Below, piece after piece: positions 1-5,244 of a stretch of DNA of 5,282 nucleotides; positions within the stretch are counted from its first letter, which is position 1; each line of letters opens with the position of its first letter. The stretch comes from Nocardioidaceae bacterium. Lineage in GTDB: Bacteria > Actinomycetota > Actinomycetes > Propionibacteriales > Nocardioidaceae. The notes beneath the pieces are model-generated. The model searched no databases. It worked only from the letters and a program-made list of their open reading frames with translations, and had not been told where the DNA came from. The stretch spans positions 1 to 5,282 of the forward strand of contig JACCUS010000240.1 of assembly GCA_013811715.1 (NCBI GenBank), given 5' to 3'. The translations under genes were made by a program, and so were the position numbers.

Positions 1-211
1 CCTGGCCTGACGAGGAGCACAGTGGCCACAGGCACAACCCCTCCTCCCCACCGGCCTGGTAGCTCTCGTAGTAGGCGCGGGCGTCGATGTCGTCACGCGG
101 GTCGTCCCGCTCCGGCGGCGCAGGTGAACCGGTGCAGGAGCTGACCGCGAACAGGGCGGCTGTGGTGAGGGCGAAGGCGGCTGCCCGGCTGGTCGTGTGC
201 TGTGTGAACAT
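1..211 (-). CDS. Putative secreted lipoprotein, N-terminal 70 residues (cut by window edge)
   Basis: The frame is open from an ATG at 211 to the left window edge, giving 70 residues with no stop. The N-terminus looks like a lipoprotein signal peptide: an arginine at residue 9, a hydrophobic Ala/Leu/Phe stretch at about 10-23, then the lipobox V23-S24-S25-C26. Cys26 would be the lipidated residue after signal peptidase II cleavage, anchoring the protein on the outer face of the membrane. A Pro/Asp/Glu/Arg-rich linker follows (about 29-44), then an aromatic stretch and two closely spaced cysteines, C60 and C65, which could form a disulfide. No good ribosome binding site precedes the ATG, and no alternative in-frame start was seen just upstream. 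The gene lies downstream of the nuclease gene with a palindrome between them. The family is not recognised; the lipoprotein call rests on the signal peptide alone. Confidence 0.62.
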   Translation of the reverse strand, partial: MFTQHTTSRAAAFALTTAALFAVSSCTGSPAPPERDDPRDDIDARAYYESYQAGGEEGLCLWPLCSSSGQ

Positions 212-260
212 GTCGGCTTGGACGTGGGGTGACTGCGGTCCGGTTCCCTGCGGATCCGTG

Positions 261-315
261 AATTGGCGGCGAATGCAGGTCTCGTTGCCTGATCTACCTG
301 CGTAGCCCGCCAGGT
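261..315. repeat. Imperfect palindrome, copy A (REP-like), downstream of the nuclease gene
   Basis: Arms 261-280 and 296-315 enclose a 15-nt loop. Fourteen of 20 positions are Watson-Crick pairs and two more can form G-T/G-U wobbles. The left arm carries TTGGCGG and TGCAGGT blocks; the right arm carries their complements ACCTGC and CCGCCA. There is an internal bulge at stem positions 10-12, including a C-C mismatch (270/306). It lies 22 nt after the nuclease stop codon and 49 nt before the lipoprotein start. It matches copy B arm for arm (16/20 in each arm) in the same orientation. It could be a REP-like element, a protein-binding site or an RNA hairpin. There is no T-tract beside it. Confidence 0.8.
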
Positions 316-337
316 TGGCGACATCCCGGTCGGCGGC

Positions 338-1405
338 TCAGCCGTCGTACTGCCCGAGGATCGCGGCCTTCTCGCCGTCGGTGAGCAGGCCGTCGGTGCC
401 GTAGGCGTCCAGCCACCACTGCGGCTCCACCGTGGTCCAACTGTCGTACCCGCGGTCGCGTCGTAGCCCGCGATGGCGTCCGCTGTGCAGTCGGCGGATG
501 AGTTCTGGCCGGTGGTCGCGCAGGTCAAGGCTGTCCGCGCGTACGACTGTCAGTCCTGCGGACTCGAATCCCTCCTCGCGAACGTTGTCACCGCGGTGCT
601 GCCGGCGCCTGCGGTGTCCTTCGCCGTCAAACTCCACGGCAAGGGCCGCTTCCTCGTCGAGCAGGTCGGGCATGCCCAGCAGGTTCCCGTCGCGGTCGAA
701 GAGTGGACGATTGACCTCGGGCCGCGGCAGATCAGCCTCGAGCATGTAACACATTCGGAGCCGGGACTCCCAGGGGTTGCGGGCCGCCGGATCGGCCAGC
801 GACACGGCCAGTCGTGCCTGCTCTACTCCCCGCCACCGTGGGTGGTCGGCCGTATACGCCCCCAACTCTTCGAGGTCGACCAGTCGGTGATGCGCGCACG
901 CATCGACGAACGCCACTCCTTCCGCGAGGCACGGCGCCAGCCGGCCGCCGTCGAAAGCTGTGCGCAGCCGAGTCGTCCAGGTGGTGCCGTGCAGTTGCTC
1001 CACGTCCGACGGGGGCAGCTGCTCGCGCGAGAAGGTGACGCCGGCGATGGTCTGGCGCCCGGTGTCCTTGCCCTGGTAGACGAGGATCGGAAGGGGCGCC
1101 ATCAGATAAGGGTCCCGGCCGTCGAGATGATCGACGCCGCACACGAAGGCCGCCGCCCAACCTCTGATCGCCCCCGCCTTGGGCACGAGCAGAGTGACGT
1201 CGAGGATGCGTTGGGTGGGGGTGGGTGTCGCTTCGGGGTCGGTGCGGCCCTCGTCGTCTGCCGGTACGTAGAAACCTCGGCTGGTTCGGCGCCACCGCGG
1301 CCCAGCCAGCACCGACCGAGTCACTCCCTCCTCGCGGAGATCGGCAACGGGGCGCGGACGGTGCGCTGCCGGGAGCTCCCGCGCGAACCGTGACCGTCTG
1401 GGCAT
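338..1405 (-). CDS. AbiEi-like N-terminus fused to DUF559/Vsr-like endonuclease domain
   Basis: This 355-residue protein starts at the ATG at 1405, preceded by GAGAG at 1416-1420 with a 10-nt spacer. Residues about 18-48 (VADLREEG...SRGFYVP) resemble the winged-helix N-terminus of AbiEi-type antitoxins found in many actinobacterial hypothetical proteins. Residues about 210-310 fit the DUF559/very-short-patch-repair-like nuclease fold: E213, P246-D247, E258-F-D260-G, H264, D273 and R276, then the strand LTVVRADSLDL. The candidate metal ligands D247 and E258 are both present, so the domain looks intact. The C-terminal tail is Arg/His/Trp-rich. No partner toxin gene is adjacent, and an AbiEii-type nucleotidyltransferase is absent. 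The gene is flanked on both sides by copies of the same palindrome. An in-frame ATG at 1513 would begin inside the upstream palindrome and is less likely. The architecture is fairly clear; substrate and biological role are unknown. Confidence 0.85.
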   Translation of the reverse strand: MPRRSRFARELPAAHRPRPVADLREEGVTRSVLAGPRWRRTSRGFYVPADDEGRTDPEATPTPTQRILDVTLLVPKAGAIRGWAAAFVCGVDHLDGRDPYLMAPLPILVYQGKDTGRQTIAGVTFSREQLPPSDVEQLHGTTWTTRLRTAFDGGRLAPCLAEGVAFVDACAHHRLVDLEELGAYTADHPRWRGVEQARLAVSLADPAARNPWESRLRMCYMLEADLPRPEVNRPLFDRDGNLLGMPDLLDEEAALAVEFDGEGHRRRRQHRGDNVREEGFESAGLTVVRADSLDLRDHRPELIRRLHSGRHRGLRRDRGYDSWTTVEPQWWLDAYGTDGLLTDGEKAAILGQYDG

Positions 1406-1466
1406 GGTCCCAATTCTCTCGCGGATCACCGGATCAGGGCGCGTTGTCCCCAGCCAATTTTCAGCG

Positions 1467-1529
1467 GCCAGATTGGCGGCTTGTGCAGGTGAGATCGCGA
1501 TCCCGACCTGCACAGCCCGCCAATCTGGC
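1467..1529. repeat. Near-perfect palindrome, copy B (REP-like), upstream of the nuclease gene
   Basis: Arms 1467-1490 and 1506-1529 match at 22 of 24 positions across a 15-nt loop (1491-1505). The two imperfect positions are a C-C mismatch (1480/1516) and a T-G wobble (1481/1515). The loop contains its own 10-bp palindrome, GATCGCGATC, at 1493-1502. The element starts 11 nt past the Nudix stop codon and ends 61 nt before the nuclease ATG. Neither flank has a T-run, so it is not a classical intrinsic terminator, although U-poor terminators are possible in actinobacteria. Its sequence similarity to copy A argues for a repeated element. Confidence 0.9.
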
Positions 1530-1540
1530 GGTGCGGAGCG

Positions 1541-1945
1541 TCAGTGGGGCTTCCAGACGCCCCAGGACGCGAGAGACTGCACAAGCCCGGGGCTGCACTC
1601 CATCGCCAGCAGCTCGTCCTCGTCCACCCAGCGGATCTCGGCGGCGTCGTCCCCGGCCACGAGATCGCGTGAGGCGCCCACCGGCGTACAGGCGAAGTCC
1701 GTGACCAGGTAGGTGTCGCCGCCGCCGGTCGGGATCTCGACCTGGCCGACCACGCGACCCACCTCGACCCGCAGGCCGGTCTCCTCCAGAACCTCGCGAT
1801 GTGCCGCGGCTGTCAGCGACTCTCCGCGCCCGACCCTGCCGCCGGGGATCGACCACTTGCCGGCCGAGGGCGCGTGCGCACGGCGTACGGCGACGATGCG
1901 GCCGGCGCCGTCGGAGATGACCGCGCCGACACAGGGGATCTGCAT
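1541..1945 (-). CDS. Nudix hydrolase
   Basis: This protein (134 residues from the chosen start) should hydrolyse a nucleoside diphosphate linked to another moiety, releasing a monophosphate; the substrate cannot be told from sequence. The complete Nudix box is visible: G36, E42, R50-E51, E54-E55, G57, in the pattern Gx5Ex7REVxEExGL. It is preceded by the usual W-S-I-P-G-G entry strand. In-frame ATGs exist at 2011, 1963 and 1945. The one at 1945 was preferred because it places the start right at the first beta strand (IPCVGAVISD), avoids overlap with the divergent gene, and has a TACGGT element 7 nt upstream, as expected for a leaderless transcript. The 2011 start would give 156 residues and overlap the divergent gene's start. 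The gene ends 11 nt before a long palindrome. Function as a Nudix enzyme is secure; the start is not. Confidence 0.88.
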   Translation of the reverse strand: MQIPCVGAVISDGAGRIVAVRRAHAPSAGKWSIPGGRVGRGESLTAAAHREVLEETGLRVEVGRVVGQVEIPTGGGDTYLVTDFACTPVGASRDLVAGDDAAEIRWVDEDELLAMECSPGLVQSLASWGVWKPH

Positions 1946-1952
1946 GCGCCCG

Positions 1953-1958
1953 ACCGTA
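1953..1958 (-). promoter_or_regulatory. Possible -10 element for a leaderless Nudix mRNA
   Basis: TACGGT fits the actinobacterial TAnnnT -10 pattern and sits exactly 7 nt before the ATG at 1945, the spacing seen when transcription begins at the start codon. No convincing -35 was found. It counts only if 1945 is the true start; otherwise it lies inside the coding region. Confidence 0.25.
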
Positions 1959-2002
1959 TCCATGGCCTTGACCGCCGCGCGCGCGACCTCCACGGTTGTC
2001 TC

Positions 2003-2557
2003 ATGAAGCATCGGCTCACGGTGGTCGACCCGTTCGCCGCCGTCATCGGCGCGGAGATCAACGATCTGCCCGCGCCGCTGTGGGTGCCCTGGCCGGTGCC
2101 GTCCGACTGGACCTTCCGCGGTCTCGCGCACACTCCCGACACCGACGGCGGCGCGGCGACCGTTGGGCTGTGGAGCGGCCCCGACCCCTTCGGGGACCCG
2201 GCCGAGATCGTGCTCGTCTGCGAGGAGGCCGGCGCCGGTGTCGGCAGCCACTTCGCCGGGCTGTCGATGAGCTACCCGAGCGCGGGGGTGGGGGTGGGGG
2301 CGCCGCATGCCAAGTTTGGCGTAGAGGGCCGGCTGGTCCCGCTCTGGGCCGTCGAGAACACCGGGGATTGCGCGGCGTTCGCGGGTGAGGCGGCCGGGAG
2401 GTGGCTGTGGGTCGTCGTGCATCCGGCGGAGGCGAGCGCCATCGTCGTACAGCCGATCCAGCTGGTGGACGCCCGTCGGCTCGGCGCCGAGCTGACCGTG
2501 CTGCCCGTCGGCGAGCTGTCGCCGCGGCTGGTGCTCGGGGAGTGGCCGTCGCCGTAG
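2003..2557 (+). CDS. DUF6758-family-like protein, without the N-terminal zinc ribbon
   Basis: This 184-residue protein has no known biochemical function. From memory of streptomycete members, the recognisable landmarks are VPWPVPSDWTF (about 29-39), a G-A-A-T-V...SGPDPFGDPAEI segment followed by LVCEEAGAGVGSHFAG, P-H-A-K, an A-F-A-G-E-A-x-G-R-W-L-W-V-V segment and the ending L-P-V-G-E-L-S-P-R-L. Family members I recall begin with a CPxC zinc-ribbon segment and a C-x-x-HG motif ahead of the WPWP-like region. Here that part is missing, and none of the three upstream plus-strand frames supplies it. The ATG at 2003 is the only reasonable start upstream of the conserved region; a GTG at 2021 is the alternative. 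Neither has a clear ribosome binding site. Three G5 runs at 2284-2300 encode a Gly/Val-rich loop. It runs in the same direction as the PHP gene, 95 bp upstream of it. Confidence 0.82.
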   Translation: MKHRLTVVDPFAAVIGAEINDLPAPLWVPWPVPSDWTFRGLAHTPDTDGGAATVGLWSGPDPFGDPAEIVLVCEEAGAGVGSHFAGLSMSYPSAGVGVGAPHAKFGVEGRLVPLWAVENTGDCAAFAGEAAGRWLWVVVHPAEASAIVVQPIQLVDARRLGAELTVLPVGELSPRLVLGEWPSP

Positions 2558-2620
2558 ATCGGCGGCACAACGGTCCAACCCGAGCCGACCACCGGGTGAC
2601 CACGGGGCGACGGAGCGCCG

Positions 2621-2659
2621 GGCTGTCGGGCGTCCGCAATAGGCTGTCCGGCGTGCGCA
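2621..2659 (+). repeat. Two direct repeats, 21-bp period, at the PHP gene start
   Basis: GGCTGTCGGGCGTCCGCA (2621-2638) recurs as GGCTGTCCGGCGTGCGCA (2642-2659), 16 of 18 identical, offset by 21 bp or about two helical turns. The second copy contains the GTG start codon, and the putative -10 overlaps its left edge. It could be an operator for a dimeric regulator or a small local duplication of the start region. Confidence 0.5.
2640..2645 (+). promoter_or_regulatory. Probable -10 element for a leaderless PHP gene mRNA
   Basis: TAGGCT is a common actinobacterial -10 hexamer form (TAnnnT). It ends 7 nt before the GTG at 2653, so transcription would begin at or next to the start codon. This fits the absence of a Shine-Dalgarno sequence there. 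No clear -35 is seen. Confidence 0.45.
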
Positions 2660-3531
2660 TCGACCTCCACACCCACTCCACCGCGTCCGACGGCACCCTC
2701 AGCCCGTCGGCGGTGATCGAGGCCGCGGCCGACTCCCGCCTGGACGTCATCGGGCTCACCGACCACGACTCTGCGGCCGGATGGGCCCAGGCGGCGGACG
2801 CAGCAGCCGCCAACGGCATCATGCTGGTGCCGGGGATGGAGGTCTCCACCAAGCACGCGGGCGCGGGTGTCCACCTCCTCGCCTACCTCGCTGACCCGGC
2901 CTACCCGTTCCTCGACGAGGAGCTGGCGTTGATCCTGCAGGGGCGCGAGGCTCGGCTGGCCGCCGTGCTGGAAAAGCTGAGAGACGCCGGCATCGACATC
3001 ACCGAGGATGAGGTACGCCGCCAGGCCGACCCCTCGCCGGCCATCGGACGCCCGCACATCGCCGACGTACTGGTGGCCAAGGGTGTCGTGGGCGACCGCA
3101 GCGAGGCGTTCGACCGGCTGCTGGACTCGGGGCAGCGGGGGTACGTCGAGCGGTACGCCGCCCCTACCGCCGCCATGATCAGGCTGGTGACCCAGGCCGG
3201 CGGCGCGGCCGTGATAGCGCACCCGTGGGGTCGGGGCAGCCGCCGGGTGCTTGACCTGGCGACGCTGACCGGACTGCGCGAGGCGGGACTGGTAGGGCTG
3301 GAGGTCGACCACCAAGACCACTCGCGCGAGGATCGGGGGACGCTGCGGGGCATGGCCGCCGAGCTCGACCTGGTGGTCACCGGCGCCAGCGACTTCCACG
3401 GTGACGGCAAGGTCGATCACGAGCTCGGCTGCAACCTCACCGCGCCCGCGGAGCTGGAGCGGCTGCTGGCCGCCGCCGCCGCCAACGCCGCCGCCTCCGG
3501 CCGCGGGGTCCCCGAGGTGGTGCGCCCGTGA
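2653..3531 (+). CDS. PHP-domain phosphoesterase, RNase AM/YciV-like
   Basis: This 292-residue protein belongs to the PHP metal-dependent phosphoesterase family. It is close in length and layout to E. coli YciV (RNase AM), which acts on short RNAs and 3',5'-bisphosphonucleotides. The GTG start puts the family signature at the very N-terminus: H6-x-H8, D13, then T36-D37-H38-D39, E63, H74, G-R-P-H135, H190-P-W-G, and D247-x-H249. These supply a full set of ligands for a trinuclear metal site, so the enzyme should be active. The inserted region at about 80-170, including AGIDITEDEV and GRPHIADVLV, also fits the YciV group. The last residues overlap the start of the RecB-like gene by 4 bp, so the two are almost certainly cotranslated. 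A leaderless promoter is suggested just upstream. The exact substrate (RNA oligomers, pAp or similar) is an inference from the family. Confidence 0.93.
   Translation: MRIDLHTHSTASDGTLSPSAVIEAAADSRLDVIGLTDHDSAAGWAQAADAAAANGIMLVPGMEVSTKHAGAGVHLLAYLADPAYPFLDEELALILQGREARLAAVLEKLRDAGIDITEDEVRRQADPSPAIGRPHIADVLVAKGVVGDRSEAFDRLLDSGQRGYVERYAAPTAAMIRLVTQAGGAAVIAHPWGRGSRRVLDLATLTGLREAGLVGLEVDHQDHSREDRGTLRGMAAELDLVVTGASDFHGDGKVDHELGCNLTAPAELERLLAAAAANAAASGRGVPEVVRP
3514..3520 (+). promoter_or_regulatory. Ribosome binding site for the RecB-like gene
   Basis: GAGGTGG lies inside the end of the PHP gene, 7 nt before the GTG at 3528 (10 nt from the end of the GAGG core). It supports that start and the 4-bp stop/start overlap (GTGA). 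Confidence 0.5.
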
Positions 3532-4385
3532 GTGAGGGCCAGCTCGGTTTCGAGGGGATGCCGCGACGGTTGCTCCAGGCGGCGCCGTCGCGGCTGTCGA
3601 CGTACCAGGACTGCCCGCGCCGCTACCGGCTGAGGTACCTTGACCGACCGGCGCCGCCGAAGGGCCCGCCCTGGGCGCACAACTCGCTGGGCGCGGCGGT
3701 GCACACCGCGCTGGCGAACTGGTGGAAGCTGCCGCCCACACGGCGTACGGTGCCTGCCGCCGGAGTGCTCCTCGACGATGCCTGGCTGTCCGACGGGTTC
3801 CGCAACGACGAGCAGTGCGCGGCGGCCCGCAGCCGCGCCCGGCAGATGGTGGAGCGGTACGTCGCCGACCTCGACCCCCACGACGAACCTGTCGGGGTCG
3901 AACGCACGGTGGCGCTCAAAACCGACCACGCGGCGTTGTTCGGCCGGGTCGACCGCATCGACGACCGGGGCGCCGAGGGCGTCGTCGTGGTCGACTACAA
4001 GACCGGCCGGCACCTCCTCACGGTCGACGACGCCCGCACCTCGCTCGCGCTGGCGGTCTACGCCGCCGCCTCCGAACGCACCCTGCACCGCCGCTGCCGT
4101 CGGGTCGAGCTGCACCATCTGCCCACCGGCGAGGTGATCGTGTGGGATCACTCCGACGACGGGCTGGCCCGGCATGTCCGTCGCGCCGACTCCATCGCCG
4201 CGGAGATCGCCGAGCTCGACCAGCGGTTCCGGTCAGGGGTCAGCCACGCCGAGGCCGACGCGATGTACCCGACGAAGGTGGGGCAGCTGTGCGGGTGGTG
4301 CGACTACAACCGCTCGTGCCCCCAGGGCGCGGCCGTCGCCAGACCGCGCGACCCCTGGGCAGGCCTGGACCTCCCCGTCAGCTGA
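3528..4385 (+). CDS. RecB-family PD-(D/E)XK nuclease with iron-sulfur cysteines
   Basis: This 285-residue protein fits the PF12705-type RecB/Cas4/AddB nuclease fold. In order it shows: S21-x3-Y26-x2-C29-P-x-R-Y-x-L-R-Y; the helix with H59 (G-A-A-V-H-T-A-L); E125; G139-R-V-D142-R-I-D; the core strand V-V-D156-Y-K158-T-G; and the C-terminal cluster C255-x2-C258-x5-C264. C29 with the last three cysteines matches the four-cysteine 4Fe-4S site of Cas4 and AddB. It is a stand-alone nuclease domain with no helicase part. Similar proteins are widespread in actinobacteria; in mycobacteria the counterpart, as I recall Rv2119, lies near the tRNA methyltransferase and proteasome genes. The glutamine common in the QxxxY motif is not obvious: residues 172-178 read S-L-A-L-A-V-Y. 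The gene is coupled to the PHP gene upstream and converges on the hydrolase. A role in DNA repair or end processing is an inference. Confidence 0.92.
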   Translation: MSEGQLGFEGMPRRLLQAAPSRLSTYQDCPRRYRLRYLDRPAPPKGPPWAHNSLGAAVHTALANWWKLPPTRRTVPAAGVLLDDAWLSDGFRNDEQCAAARSRARQMVERYVADLDPHDEPVGVERTVALKTDHAALFGRVDRIDDRGAEGVVVVDYKTGRHLLTVDDARTSLALAVYAAASERTLHRRCRRVELHHLPTGEVIVWDHSDDGLARHVRRADSIAAEIAELDQRFRSGVSHAEADAMYPTKVGQLCGWCDYNRSCPQGAAVARPRDPWAGLDLPVS

Positions 4386-5232
4386 GCCAGATCCTGGCCA
4401 GGGCGTCTCGGGTCGGTTCGGGTTGTTCGACCGCCGGGGAGTGGCCGGCGTCGGAGATCACCACGACCGCCGTGTCGAGCGCGGCGGCAAGATCAGCTTG
4501 TACGTCGTGGGGCCAGGCGTCGTCGTGCTCGCCTCTCAGCACGGCGACCCGCAGCTCGAGCGTGGCCAGCTCAAAGGTGCGGTCGGGCGTCTCGGCCAAC
4601 AGCCGCGCCATCGCCGCCAGCGACGCCGGCGAGTTCGCCAGGAAGCGGCGGTGCAGGAACTCCTCGATCTCGGGCTCCGGAGGGGGGAGGCCACGGTCTG
4701 AGTTCCGCCGCACGCTGGTCCGGTAGGCCGACTCCAGCCCCTCGCGCTCGACCCGGTCTGCCGCGTCGAGCAGCGACTTGTGCTCCGGCTCGATGCGGCC
4801 GGGACCGGAGCACATCAGCGTCAGGCTCGCCCAGGCCCGCGGCCTGTCCAGGGCCGCCTCCGCTGCGACCAGTCCGCCGAACGAGTGGCCGACCAGGTGG
4901 ATCTGTTCCTCCCCGCCGAACAGCTCGTCGGCGACCGCGAAGGCGTCGACGGCGAAGCCACGCAGCGAGAAGTCGTCCGCCGGCTCAGCCGCCGAGTCGA
5001 ACTGGCCGCGCTGGTCGTAGGCGGCGGCGTTCCACCCTGCTTCGGCGAGCAGCGGCAGCAACGCGGCGAAGTCCTCCTTGGAGCCGGTGAAGCCGGGGAC
5101 CAACAACACGTTGCCGTGGGGGAGTGTGGTGCCCTGCGGTGAGGCGGTCAAGGCGGCGAAGTCGCCGTGCTCGGTCGAGACGTCCGTGCGACGTACCGAC
5201 GCATCGACATGGAGCGTGCGGAGGGTGCTCAC
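4378..5232 (-). CDS. Alpha/beta-hydrolase fold enzyme
   Basis: This 284-residue protein is a cytoplasmic-looking alpha/beta hydrolase with no signal peptide. Visible landmarks are the oxyanion strand N41-V-L-L-V-P-G-F-T-G, Y72-D-Q-R-G-Q (the usual DxRGxG region), the nucleophile elbow G115-H-S117-F-G-G, the acid region R233-G-E-H-D237-D238, and the catalytic histidine in A262-G-H264-S. The triad is therefore S117, D237 (or D238) and H264, all present. A helical cap lies at about 145-215. The GTG at 5232 was chosen because GAGG sits 8 nt ahead of it; an in-frame ATG at 5262 lacks such a site. The substrate cannot be inferred: esterases, lipases, haloperoxidase-like enzymes and C-C hydrolases all share this layout. 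Its stop overlaps the convergent RecB-like gene by 8 bp. Confidence 0.9.
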   Translation of the reverse strand: MSTLRTLHVDASVRRTDVSTEHGDFAALTASPQGTTLPHGNVLLVPGFTGSKEDFAALLPLLAEAGWNAAAYDQRGQFDSAAEPADDFSLRGFAVDAFAVADELFGGEEQIHLVGHSFGGLVAAEAALDRPRAWASLTLMCSGPGRIEPEHKSLLDAADRVEREGLESAYRTSVRRNSDRGLPPPEPEIEEFLHRRFLANSPASLAAMARLLAETPDRTFELATLELRVAVLRGEHDDAWPHDVQADLAAALDTAVVVISDAGHSPAVEQPEPTRDALARIWLS

Positions 5233-5240
5233 CTGCCCCG

Positions 5241-5244
5241 CCTC
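5241..5244 (-). promoter_or_regulatory. Ribosome binding site of the alpha/beta hydrolase
   Basis: GAGG with an 8-nt spacer to the GTG at 5232 decides this start over the ATG at 5262. Confidence 0.5.

Noticed and set aside
261..315. Copies A and B as ordinary intrinsic terminators of the nuclease and Nudix genes.
   Set aside because: Position after stop codons fits, but neither has a T-run and the shared arm sequence exceeds what termination needs. A termination side-effect is still possible.
473..1393. A 306-codon open frame on the plus strand across the nuclease gene.
   Set aside because: It is antisense to a protein with clear domain motifs; long empty frames are common opposite GC-rich genes.
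1406..1513. Extension of the nuclease protein by 36 residues from an ATG at 1513.
   Set aside because: That start lies inside the right arm of the palindrome, the added residues match nothing I recognise, and the ATG at 1405 has a GAGAG site 10 nt upstream.
2012..2578. N-terminal extension of the Nudix protein through the divergent gene.
   Set aside because: The frame stays open only because it is antisense to the DUF6758-like gene; Nudix homology begins near 1939.
2558..2652. Terminator between the DUF6758-like and PHP genes.
   Set aside because: Only 4-5 bp stems were found (for example TCGGC/GCCGA at 2559-2588), with no T-run.
2272..3741. A 489-codon open frame on the minus strand across the DUF6758-like, PHP and RecB-like genes.
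   Set aside because: It spans three well-supported genes on the other strand and shows no recognisable domain.
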